Assembly: GCA_949741605.1 (NCBI GenBank)
Contig: CATJNB010000082.1
Location: 1 to 51,671, forward strand
Source of the DNA: an uncultured Eubacteriales bacterium
GTDB taxonomy: Bacteria > Bacillota > Clostridia > Oscillospirales > Acutalibacteraceae
Reading direction: 5' to 3'
DNA: 51,671 nt
Part shown: piece by piece, positions 43,708 to 51,671 of the stretch
How the letters are laid out: each line of letters starts with the position of its first letter
Position numbering within the stretch: position 1 is the stretch's first letter
Program-made: the position numbers and the translations under genes
The notes under the pieces: generated by a model
The model's input: the letters and a program-made list of their open reading frames with translations, nothing else
Database searches by the model: none
Told to the model about the DNA's origin: nothing

Positions 43708-44865
43708 ATGAAAATTCTGCATACATCGGACTGGCATTTGGGACGCATGATTTATGGGCGTTCGCTGCTGGAGGATCAGGCGTACTTTTTGGAACACAGC
43801 TATTTCCCTGCACTGGAACAGCACCATCCCGACGCTGTAATTTTAGCAGGGGATATTTTTGACCGTCAAATTGCATCCATTGACGCGATCCGTCTGTTTG
43901 GACGGGTCCTCACACACATGTATGAAAGGGGGATTCCGTTGATTGCCGTCGCAGGCAACCACGACGGAGCCGACCGTCTGGCTGTTGGGACCGATTTATT
44001 GCGGCAAAGCGGGATTCACCTGCTGACCAGCCTTGACACCCTCAGCCATGCCGTCCATCTGGAACGCGATGGGCAACAGGTGGAGATCTATGGCATGCCC
44101 TACTGCGACCCGGCAGCTGCCCGGCAGTTTCTGGGTCAGGAGGATTTGCACGGCTTTGACGCAGCTTACCGCACCTTGCTCCAGCCTATCCGGGAAAACC
44201 GGAACCCAAACGCCTATGCGATCCTTGTGGCGCATTGCTTTGTGGCGGGCAGCCAGACCAGCGATTCCGAAAGCGCGGTTTACGTCGGCGGAAGCGGCGA
44301 GGTACATACGGACGCCTTTGATGGGTTTGACTATATTGCGCTTGGCCATTTGCACCGGGCACAGCGGGCTGGCAGGCATGGATGGTACAGTGGGTCACCG
44401 CTGAAATATTCGTTTGACGAGGAAACCCACAAAAAGTCTATGGCTCTGCTCACGATCGAAAACGGCCAGTGCCACACGGAACTCTTGCCCATTGAACCAC
44501 TGCGGGATATGCGTACCATCGAAGGGACGCTGGAAGAACTCCTGGAACTGGGGAAAACACAGCGGCAGGAGGACTATTTATGGATTCGGATTCAGGGAAA
44601 GACACCCGTTTACCTCCCAGCCGAACAGCTTCGCCCATACTACCCGAACCTGCTCGCGATCCAATGCGAATGGCTCCAGCAAGACACGGATTTAGAAAGC
44701 GGACAAGGCAGGCTGCGGGAACAGCTCATCGGACGCCGGATTGATGAAAAAATGGTTTTGCAGGAATTTTTCCGGCAGGTTTGCGGCACACAGGCCACTG
44801 AGGACGAAGAACAGTTATTTTTAGAAATTTTTGAACAGGTACAAAGAGAGGAAACGGAACCATGA
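43708..44865 (+). CDS. sbcD: Exonuclease SbcCD nuclease subunit SbcD
   Basis: The Mre11-like nuclease that, with SbcC, cuts hairpins and protein-blocked DNA ends. The 385 residues show all phosphoesterase motifs: TSDWHLG at 6-12, GDIFDR near 48, GNHDG near 85 and GHLHRAQ near 212. AGGAGGG precedes the ATG. It overlaps sbcC by four bases. Confidence 0.96.
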   Translation: MKILHTSDWHLGRMIYGRSLLEDQAYFLEHSYFPALEQHHPDAVILAGDIFDRQIASIDAIRLFGRVLTHMYERGIPLIAVAGNHDGADRLAVGTDLLRQSGIHLLTSLDTLSHAVHLERDGQQVEIYGMPYCDPAAARQFLGQEDLHGFDAAYRTLLQPIRENRNPNAYAILVAHCFVAGSQTSDSESAVYVGGSGEVHTDAFDGFDYIALGHLHRAQRAGRHGWYSGSPLKYSFDEETHKKSMALLTIENGQCHTELLPIEPLRDMRTIEGTLEELLELGKTQRQEDYLWIRIQGKTPVYLPAEQLRPYYPNLLAIQCEWLQQDTDLESGQGRLREQLIGRRIDEKMVLQEFFRQVCGTQATEDEEQLFLEIFEQVQREETEP

Positions 44866-47800
44866 AACCAGTCTTATTGAATATGCAGGCGTTTGGACCG
44901 TATGAAGAAATGGTAACCGTAGAGTTTGCGCGTTTGGGCGAGCATCCGATTTTTCTGATTACCGGTCCAACCGGCGGCGGCAAAACGACCATTTTAGATG
45001 GGATGTGTTTTGCGCTGTACTGCCGGGCCACAGGCGCACGCCGCAGTTGGGAGAGTATGCGGAATACCGCGGTGCCGGATAGCCAGGCAACCATGGTAGA
45101 CTTTTCCTTTGAACTCGGGGACGAAGAATACCGTTTTTGCCGTTCCCAGATGGTACATAAGGTGCGCGGGAGCGGGCGCCGGGAAATCCGCGAAGAACAT
45201 GTGTGTTACCGCAAAAGAAACGGGGAGTGGGAATTGCTGGCAAGCGGGAGTGAAACCAAGCTGCGCGAACAGGCTCAACAGCTGCTGGGTCTAAGCTGCG
45301 AACAATTCTCGCAGGTGATTGTGCTGCCACAAGGGGACTTCCTGAAGCTGCTGCGGGCAAACTCCAATAACAAAGCGGAAATTTTACAAACCCTATTTGC
45401 CACAAAGCTCTGGGCGGACATTGCCAAACGGTGTAAAAACAAGGCCGATGAAATGACCCAAAAAGTCGGCGAATACCGCGGCGCCAGACAAGCTGTGTTA
45501 GAACGGGAAGGCGTCGAAACAAGGGAAGCTCTCGAAGAAAAGAACCGTCAAATAAAGGACGCTGCGGCACAACAGGAACAACAAACCACCGGACTGCAAG
45601 CACGTCTGGAACAGCACACCACAGAAGTCCTGAAAGCCAAGGAGACCCTTCGCAAACTGGAACAACAGTCCCTTGTAACGCAGCGTATAAAAGAACTGCA
45701 AGCACAGCGTCCGGAAATCGAAGCATGGCGGGAGCAAGCCGTTTTAGGGCGCAAAGTGCAAAAGGTACTGCCGTATGTGCAGGCATGGAAGCAGGCGCAT
45801 CAGGATTGTGTGGAGAAAGAATCCGGCAACACACACGCCCGGCAAACCTTCCACAAATCCCAACAGGATCTCGCGCAGGCCAAACAGAACTGTACCGAAA
45901 TCCCCCAGTGGCATACCTGTGCGGATGCGTGCAGCCGCAAACAAATCCAGCTCCAGGAGGCATATGAAAGCGCAGTGCGTTTGCAGGATATTGGCAGGCA
46001 GCTCGATGCGAAAGAAAAACAAATCAGCGAACAGTCCAAAGAAAAAACACAGGCAGAACAGGCTCTTGCCCTTGCACAGAAGCGTCTGGAAAAGGGGCGG
46101 ACATGTGTTCAGGACGTACAAACCGAAATGCAGAAATTGCCGGAATGGATGCAGGAGGTACAGCGTCTGGAAAAAGACTGGAAACGTGTGCAGGAATATC
46201 AGAGTATGCAGGCCGCATGGGAAGCTGCGAAACAAACGTCGGAAGCCGCCGAACAGGATCGGGAAAAATGTGCGGTACAGGAGGAGGTCGCACGCGGGCG
46301 TTTGGAACAGGAGGAAGCGGGACTGCGTCAGGATCAAGCCCATTCGCTCGCCACAACGCTTCAGGAGGGGATGGCATGCCCCGTATGCGGCTCCACACAC
46401 CACCCCTCCCCTGCCGCACATCCCGCTGGTTACGATGCCAAAAAGCTGCAATTTTTACGGGTGTCCGTACAGGAACTCGGTCAGCAGCTGCGCCAAAAAG
46501 AACAGGTTTCACAGGTCGCCCGCGGGAAGCTCGAGCAGTGTACCGCACAATTCGAGCCCCTGCGTAAAGAATGGGAAACGCACCCCCTCGACAAAGCCGT
46601 TTTGAGCATCCAATTGGAGAAAGCAAGGGAAAGGTTGAAAAATGGGCAAGCGGCGGCGAAAAAACTCGACCGTTACCGCGCCGAAATGGAAAAAATCGAA
46701 ACCGGGCAAACCCAGGCACAGCAAACCCAAGAAAAAGCTGCACAGCTTCTGATGCAGCTCGAAAAAGATGCCGCTGTTTTGCGTGCGTCCAAGGAGGAAC
46801 TCGCCCGGCAGATTGGCTCCTGCACCTCCCCGGAAGAACTGCAACAAAAACAACAGGAATGTTTGAGAGAAGCCCAGCGTTATACCCAAAAGATCAAACA
46901 AGCCGAACAGCAGTTAACGGCGGCGGAAACCGCTTTGGCTGTGGCACAGTCTGGGCAGGCGACGGCAGAAAAAGCGGAACAAGAAGCAAAAACGGCGTTA
47001 TCAAAAGCACAGGAAACTATGCGGCGCCATGCCGAAAAGGCTGGGCTTCCCCCTGACCTTTGCTGGGAAACCATACAAACCGACGAAGATGTTTTAGCCC
47101 ATTTGGAACAGCGGATTGCAGAATATGAACGGGAATATCACAGCGTACAGGAGCAGTCTAAGGTTCTCCACGACGGGTTAGCAGGCATCACACCGCCCGA
47201 CTTAGACACCCTCGAACAGACACAAAAGGAGTTGCAGAACCAGACCCAGCAGGCCGCACAGCAGTTAGGGAACTTATTGCGGCAGTTAGAAACAGGCAAA
47301 AAGTCTCTGGAGCAATTGGACATACTTGCAGAAAACGGGCGTTCGGCGGAGGAAAATTTCGCCAAAATCGACCGCCTTGCAAAGCTGCTTCAGGGAAAAA
47401 ACCCACTGAAAATCCCATTGCAACAGTTTGTACTGGGCATTATGCTCGACGACGTACTTTCCTATGCAAACCGTTTCTTTTCCATGCTCAGCCAAGGGCG
47501 TTACAGTCTGCGACGCGTTTTGGGGAACACCCGCGGAAACGCGCTCGGCGGGCTTGACCTTGAGGTACTCGATGCCCATGCTGGCGGGGCGCGTTCCATT
47601 GAAACGCTCTCTGGCGGCGAACAGTTTTTAGCATCGCTGTCTCTGGCGTTCGGACTGTCCGATGTCGTACAAAGCTATTCCGGGAGCGTACGGCTCGACT
47701 CCATCTTTATTGACGAGGGCTTTGGTTCCCTCGATCAGGACACTCTCGATACTGCCATGAAAGCCCTCTCCCAAATCCAAAAGCTGGGGCGTACCATTGG

Positions 47801-47906
47801 GATTATCTCGCATGTCAGCGAACTGAAAGGGCGCATTGCCGCACGTCTGGAAGTCCGGCATAAAGCATCGGGCGGGGCTGGCATTACTATGGTCTGCGCG
47901 GAATAA
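44862..47906 (+). CDS. sbcC: Exonuclease SbcCD ATPase subunit SbcC
   Basis: The Rad50-like SMC-family ATPase partner of SbcD. The 1014-residue protein has Walker A GPTGGGKTT near residue 35 and a long pair of coiled coils. The zinc hook C506-P-V-C509 lies at their tip. The C-terminal head has LSGGEQFLASLSLAFGLSD signature and Walker B (DSIFIDEGFGSLD). It starts inside the end of sbcD (ATGA). A terminator follows. Confidence 0.96.
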   Translation: MKPVLLNMQAFGPYEEMVTVEFARLGEHPIFLITGPTGGGKTTILDGMCFALYCRATGARRSWESMRNTAVPDSQATMVDFSFELGDEEYRFCRSQMVHKVRGSGRREIREEHVCYRKRNGEWELLASGSETKLREQAQQLLGLSCEQFSQVIVLPQGDFLKLLRANSNNKAEILQTLFATKLWADIAKRCKNKADEMTQKVGEYRGARQAVLEREGVETREALEEKNRQIKDAAAQQEQQTTGLQARLEQHTTEVLKAKETLRKLEQQSLVTQRIKELQAQRPEIEAWREQAVLGRKVQKVLPYVQAWKQAHQDCVEKESGNTHARQTFHKSQQDLAQAKQNCTEIPQWHTCADACSRKQIQLQEAYESAVRLQDIGRQLDAKEKQISEQSKEKTQAEQALALAQKRLEKGRTCVQDVQTEMQKLPEWMQEVQRLEKDWKRVQEYQSMQAAWEAAKQTSEAAEQDREKCAVQEEVARGRLEQEEAGLRQDQAHSLATTLQEGMACPVCGSTHHPSPAAHPAGYDAKKLQFLRVSVQELGQQLRQKEQVSQVARGKLEQCTAQFEPLRKEWETHPLDKAVLSIQLEKARERLKNGQAAAKKLDRYRAEMEKIETGQTQAQQTQEKAAQLLMQLEKDAAVLRASKEELARQIGSCTSPEELQQKQQECLREAQRYTQKIKQAEQQLTAAETALAVAQSGQATAEKAEQEAKTALSKAQETMRRHAEKAGLPPDLCWETIQTDEDVLAHLEQRIAEYEREYHSVQEQSKVLHDGLAGITPPDLDTLEQTQKELQNQTQQAAQQLGNLLRQLETGKKSLEQLDILAENGRSAEENFAKIDRLAKLLQGKNPLKIPLQQFVLGIMLDDVLSYANRFFSMLSQGRYSLRRVLGNTRGNALGGLDLEVLDAHAGGARSIETLSGGEQFLASLSLAFGLSDVVQSYSGSVRLDSIFIDEGFGSLDQDTLDTAMKALSQIQKLGRTIGIISHVSELKGRIAARLEVRHKASGGAGITMVCAE

Positions 47907-47914
47907 GGGAAATT

Positions 47915-47952
47915 AAAAACAGGCTGCCTGATATTCAGACAGCCTGCTTTTC
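47915..47952. terminator. Terminator after sbcC
   Basis: CAGGCTG-CCTGA/TCAGA-CAGCCTG arms are followed by CTTTTCT and preceded by AAAAA, usable on both strands. Confidence 0.78.
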
Positions 47953-48000
47953 TATTCCAAAGGCCGTTCACCCTATACAGCCCTCCTGGAACAAGACAGA

Positions 48001-49326
48001 TTATTTATTTGCGTGGCTCTTCACGTCGTCGTATTTGACATAAGGAGCAACCATACCTTCCGCCGGGTCAATTTCAACCTGGATGAATTCTGGATAGGAA
48101 GTTTCCTTCAGGCCAAAGGCTGCAACGTCGGTACCAGCAGCTTCCGCTTCACGGGTAACCCGTACGCCAATGGTGAACTTGAGGACTGCATAAACAACAG
48201 TCATCGCAGCTGCGCCGAAGCCCAGAACTGCTGCACAGCCGAGCATATTGACGCCGAGGAGGTGTCCGCCGCCGCCAAAGAATACGCCGGCTTCACTGTT
48301 CAGGCCATCGGCAAAGAAGCCGCAGCCGAACATCCCGATGGTACCGGAGACACAGTGTACGGCAAATGCGCCAACTGCATCGTCGATGTGGAAGACTTCG
48401 TCCACCAGACGCAGGGCACCATACATGCCAAGGCCAGCTGCCAAACCGATGATTGCGCCGCCCCAAAGCGGAACCGCGTCACAGCAGGAAGTAACCGCAA
48501 CCAGACCAGCCAGAGGAGCATTGATGCCCATAGCAACGCTTGGTTTGCCTTCCACGATCCATTGCAGGAACAGGACACCCATGGTAGCGGTAGAAGCCGC
48601 AAGGGTGTTGTTCATAAAGATACGGGATGCCACTTCCGCAGCCTGTTCTGTGTCGCCTGCCGGCAGAATGGCGCTGTTAAAGAAGTACCAGCCAAAGTAC
48701 AGCATGAAGGTACCGAGAGCCGCCAGAGGCAGGGAGGACGCAGGCATAGCATTGGACTTGCCGTTGGTGTACTTGCCAACACGAGGGCCAACAAAGATCG
48801 CGCCAATCAGGGCGATGATGCCGCCGAATGCGTGCAGAACGAGGCCGCCGGCAAAATCGTGGATACCCATTTGTGCGAGCCAGCCGGAAGGATTCCAAAC
48901 CCAGCAGCATACGATTGGGTAAACAATACCGCTCATGAGAGCCGATGCAATCAGGGTAGCCGCGAATTTTGCTCTTTCAAGCAATGCGCCGCCAACAATC
49001 GCTGCAACGGTCGAAGCAAAAATGGTGTGAATTAAAATCCAGCCAACGCTTGGGATCTGTTCGCCGAGAATCTTGGAATAGTCTTGGAGACCTACAAAAT
49101 CCCAGCCGCCAAAGCCGCCGGATGTGCCGTTGAAGGCAAACCCCATTCCGAAGGCCCAGAATACGATCCCGCAAATCGCAAAGTCAGTCAGGTTATTCAT
49201 AATAACCGTACCGGTTGTTTTGGTACGGATGAAGCCAGCTTCCAGCATACAGAAACCGCCGTGCATGAACAGGATCATCGCACCGCCGATTAAGACCCAT
49301 AATGTTAAAGTCAAATCGAAACCCAT
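48001..49326 (-). CDS. amt: Ammonium transporter Amt
   Basis: A trimeric membrane channel-like transporter for ammonium. The 441 residues have about eleven membrane segments and the family blocks GGAMILFMHGGFCMLEAGF near the start and DDAVGAFAVHCVSGTIG around residue 320, with the pore His. The C-terminal cytoplasmic tail is longer than needed to bind GlnK and ends acidic. No glnK/PII gene is next to it, contrary to the usual glnK-amtB pairing. AAGGGGGT precedes the ATG. It follows glnN by 83 bases on the same strand, so the two may be cotranscribed. Confidence 0.95.
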   Translation of the reverse strand: MGFDLTLTLWVLIGGAMILFMHGGFCMLEAGFIRTKTTGTVIMNNLTDFAICGIVFWAFGMGFAFNGTSGGFGGWDFVGLQDYSKILGEQIPSVGWILIHTIFASTVAAIVGGALLERAKFAATLIASALMSGIVYPIVCCWVWNPSGWLAQMGIHDFAGGLVLHAFGGIIALIGAIFVGPRVGKYTNGKSNAMPASSLPLAALGTFMLYFGWYFFNSAILPAGDTEQAAEVASRIFMNNTLAASTATMGVLFLQWIVEGKPSVAMGINAPLAGLVAVTSCCDAVPLWGGAIIGLAAGLGMYGALRLVDEVFHIDDAVGAFAVHCVSGTIGMFGCGFFADGLNSEAGVFFGGGGHLLGVNMLGCAAVLGFGAAAMTVVYAVLKFTIGVRVTREAEAAGTDVAAFGLKETSYPEFIQVEIDPAEGMVAPYVKYDDVKSHANK

Positions 49327-49409
49327 AACTTTACCCCCTTAATGTAAGTAATGGTTAAACAAATTTTTCTTTTTCAAGGAACGCGCATAAAATACGCCGG
49401 GTCAAAGGC

Positions 49410-51509
49410 TTATTTTACACTAAACAGGAGTTTCCCATAGGTCGGGTACGGCCAGTAGCTTTCCCCAACCAGGGATTCAATTTCATCCGCAATGACACGC
49501 GTAGCTTCCATTTGCGCGAAAACCACATCCCGGTAATAACGTCCGATTGCTTCGATGCCCACACCCTCGATCTGCGTAGCCTTGGCTACATGCTGCTCGA
49601 GCTGTTCGGTCTGCTTGTAAAGCTCCGACGATAAGGCAGATAACCGGGTTAATAAAGTTTCCTCCACATAACACGAAATCCGGTCAGACAGCTGTTTTTT
49701 CTGACAAGCCGTCGTACTTAAATCCTTCATGTAGCTGACAACAGCCGGGAGGATATCTTTTTTGACCATATCGGCCATGGTGAGCGCTTCGATATGGATT
49801 TGCTTGGTATAATTCTCGAGGGTGATTTCATAACGGGAATATACCTCGCTTTCGGAAAAGACGCCATGCCTGGTAAGCAGCCGGATGTTTTTCTCACAAA
49901 GGTAGTAGGGAACAGCATCTGCGGATGACTGAAGGTTTAAAAGGCCGCGGCTTTGGGCCTCCTGTACCCACTCGTCGGAATAGTTGTTGCCGTTGAAGAT
50001 GATGCGCTGATGCTTTTGGATGGTGCGGCGCAGCAGGCTGCGCAGAGCCGGACGGAAATCCTCAGCTTGTTCCAGTTCGTCGGCAAACTCACACAAAACA
50101 TCCGCAATCACGGTGTTCAAAATGCAGTTTGCGCCGGCGATAGAAGCAGAAGAACCAAGCATACGGAATTCAAACTTATTGCCGGTAAAGGCAAACGGAG
50201 AGGTCCGGTTGCGGTCCGTGGTATCTTTCTTGAACCGCGGCAGATAATCCAGACCCACCTCCATATACGTTTTGTCCGGGGACTCATATTTGACCCCATC
50301 GAGCATGGACTGCAAAATATCGGTCAGCTCATCGCCGAGGAAAATCGAGATAATCGCCGGCGGGGCTTCGCTTGCCCCAAGGCGATGGTCGTTCCCGGTG
50401 CTGGCCGCTGCAATCCGGAGCAGATCCTGATTTTGATCCACGGCGCGGATAATCGCAACGAGGAACAACAGGAACTGGGCGTTTTTGCGCGGGGACTCCC
50501 CCGGCTCCAACAAATTCACGCCGTTGTTGGTAGACATCGACCAATTGTTATGTTTGCCGCTGCCGTTGACCCCGGCAAAGGGCTTTTCGTGCAGCAGGCA
50601 GGCAAGGCCGTGGCGCGAGGCGACCTGTTTCATCACTTCCATGGTTAGCTGGTTGTGATCGGTCGCTATATTGCTGCTGGTAAAGAGCGGAGCAAGTTCG
50701 TGCTGGGCGGGTGCTGCTTCATTATGTTTCGTTTTGGAGAGGATGCCGAGTTTCCAAAGCTCCTCGTCTAAATCCTTCATGTACGCCGATACCCTTGGTT
50801 TAATCACACCAAAGTAATGATCCTCCAGCTCCTGCCCCTTGGGGGGCTTTGCGCCAAAGAGGGTACGGCCGGTATAGAGCAAATCTTTCCGCTGTTCATA
50901 CAGGGCTTTGTCAATGAGGAAATACTCCTGCTCCGCGCCAACGGTTGTGGTAACATGGGTCGTTTCCGTGTCGCCAAACAGCCGCAGAATCCGCAGGGCC
51001 TGACGGTCCAAAAGATCCATAGAACGCAAGAGAGGCGTTTTCTTATCAAGGGCCTCGCCGCCAAATGAACAGAAGGTCGTGGGAATACACAGGGAACCAT
51101 CCTTCAAAAAAGCATTGGAGGTCGGGTCCCAAGCGGTATAGCCGCGCGCCTCAAACGTAGCGCGAAGGCCGCCGGAGGGGAAGCTGGAAGCATCCGGTTC
51201 CCCCTTAATCAGCTCCTTGCCGGAGAACTCCATAATGACCTTACAGGGGTCAACCGGCGTCACAAAGCTGTCATGCTTGCCGGCGGTGATGCCGGTCATG
51301 GGCTGGAACCAGTGGGTAAAATGAGTTGCCCCATGTTCGATGGCCCAGTTTTTCATAGCATTGGCAACAGAATTGGCCACCGTCTGATCGAGCGGTTTGC
51401 CATCCTCGCGGGTTTTGCGGAAAGCCTTGTAAATTTCTTTTGGCAGGCGGGCGCGCATGATGTCATCATTAAACACCCGGCAGCCAAACATTTCAGGAAC
51501 ATTGCTCAT
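49410..51509 (-). CDS. glnN: Type III glutamine synthetase (GlnN)
   Basis: Makes glutamine from glutamate, ammonia and ATP. At 699 residues it is of the large GSIII type found in Bacteroides, Ruminococcus and cyanobacteria, not the 450-residue GSI. GSIII features visible include the N-terminal FNDDIMRARLPKEIYKAF, the catalytic VGAEQEYFLID with metal-binding Glu, the ATP/ammonia block FAGVNGSGKHNNWS, and DRNRTSPFAFTGNKFEFR. Its gene comes before amt on the same strand. The leader contains a likely intrinsic terminator (51583-51619) behind a strong promoter, so expression is probably set by attenuation. Confidence 0.96.
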   Translation of the reverse strand: MSNVPEMFGCRVFNDDIMRARLPKEIYKAFRKTREDGKPLDQTVANSVANAMKNWAIEHGATHFTHWFQPMTGITAGKHDSFVTPVDPCKVIMEFSGKELIKGEPDASSFPSGGLRATFEARGYTAWDPTSNAFLKDGSLCIPTTFCSFGGEALDKKTPLLRSMDLLDRQALRILRLFGDTETTHVTTTVGAEQEYFLIDKALYEQRKDLLYTGRTLFGAKPPKGQELEDHYFGVIKPRVSAYMKDLDEELWKLGILSKTKHNEAAPAQHELAPLFTSSNIATDHNQLTMEVMKQVASRHGLACLLHEKPFAGVNGSGKHNNWSMSTNNGVNLLEPGESPRKNAQFLLFLVAIIRAVDQNQDLLRIAAASTGNDHRLGASEAPPAIISIFLGDELTDILQSMLDGVKYESPDKTYMEVGLDYLPRFKKDTTDRNRTSPFAFTGNKFEFRMLGSSASIAGANCILNTVIADVLCEFADELEQAEDFRPALRSLLRRTIQKHQRIIFNGNNYSDEWVQEAQSRGLLNLQSSADAVPYYLCEKNIRLLTRHGVFSESEVYSRYEITLENYTKQIHIEALTMADMVKKDILPAVVSYMKDLSTTACQKKQLSDRISCYVEETLLTRLSALSSELYKQTEQLEQHVAKATQIEGVGIEAIGRYYRDVVFAQMEATRVIADEIESLVGESYWPYPTYGKLLFSVK

Positions 51510-51582
51510 AATGAAACTTCACCTCGTCCTAACGATAAAATAGACATTCACTTCCTTCGCAGTATGATCCACAGCAATAACC

Positions 51583-51619
51583 AAAAAAGAGCCTATAGTT
51601 TCCCTGTACTACAGAACTC
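51583..51619 (-). terminator. Leader terminator (attenuator) of glnN
   Basis: On the minus strand GAG-(T)-TCTGTAGT pairs with ACTATAGGCTC (eleven pairs, one bulge, two G-U) around the loop ACAGGGAA, followed by six T residues (51588-51583). It begins about ten bases after the expected transcription start and ends 73 bases before the glnN start codon. Confidence 0.65.
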
Positions 51620-51636
51620 TAACTGCTTACCCCTTC

Positions 51637-51665
51637 ATTATATTAATTCCCACCGAAAAAGTCAA
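51637..51665 (-). promoter_or_regulatory. Promoter for glnN
   Basis: On the minus strand, TTGACT (51660-51665) and TATAAT (51637-51642) are separated by 17 bases. The predicted leader is about 120 bases. Confidence 0.8.
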
Positions 51666-51671
51666 TGGGAA

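Noticed and set aside
1..51671. CRISPR arrays, insertion sequences, prophage genes or a toxin-antitoxin pair.
   Set aside because: No regularly spaced direct repeats, transposases, phage structural genes or paired small toxin genes were seen; the two XRE genes have no toxin partner.

Overview
The window looks like chromosomal DNA of a Gram-positive, spore-forming type of Clostridia, most likely in or near the Ruminococcaceae/Oscillospiraceae. The evidence is indirect: strong AGGAGG ribosome-binding sites with occasional TTG and GTG starts, consensus TTGACA-17-TATAAT promoters, Rex-controlled AdhE fermentation, a type III glutamine synthetase, a SigH-like sigma factor, TepA and FtsK/SpoIIIE, and serpins of the kind known from gut Firmicutes. 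There is no IS element, prophage, CRISPR array, rRNA or convincing tRNA. Nearly all of the window is ordinary core chromosome; the accessory content is a copper island and a serpin island.

Layout. Positions 1-9110 are almost all on the minus strand: a DUF512 radical-SAM protein, der and plsY; yceD-rpmF; a small P-loop protein; pgi; a D,D-carboxypeptidase; and a hisH-hisF pair. MntP, a manganese exporter, is divergent at 9252. From 9894 to 13080 lie a three-domain GrpB/pyrophosphatase-like/Nudix fusion, a zinc-ribbon protein with an unusual structured leader, a SigH-like sigma factor, and a 720-base AT-rich gap. Two copies of an unexplained paired-hairpin element occur in this part. Plus-strand genes follow: a hemerythrin protein, an AI-2E family transporter, and a zinc-ribbon/HD/membrane-protein cluster. 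Next on the minus strand is a redox and carbon block, acn-icd-rex and then adhE. The adhE promoter is overlapped by two Rex boxes.

From 24433 to 31938 a plus-strand run encodes TepA, UppP, FtsK/SpoIIIE, a YgiQ-type radical SAM protein, a ComEC-like metallo-beta-lactamase protein and a DUF3006 protein. The copper island (31983-34941) has csoR and a copA whose C-terminus is fused in frame to a CopZ-like domain that keeps its own ribosome-binding site. It also has a palindromic CsoR-type operator at the promoter. Two XRE regulators stand divergently beside it.

The most notable locus is 35696-40905. It is a four-gene operon of an ECF sigma factor, a membrane protein with a short anti-sigma-like cytoplasmic segment joined to an extracellular serpin, and two serpin lipoproteins. 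I infer a protease-sensing signalling system in which a serpin is the sensor domain of an anti-sigma factor. The RNase P RNA gene (41027-41372), a second D,D-carboxypeptidase, an altered metallophosphoesterase and sbcDC follow. The window ends with nitrogen assimilation genes (amt, glnN). The glnN transcript appears to begin with an intrinsic terminator, which suggests attenuation.
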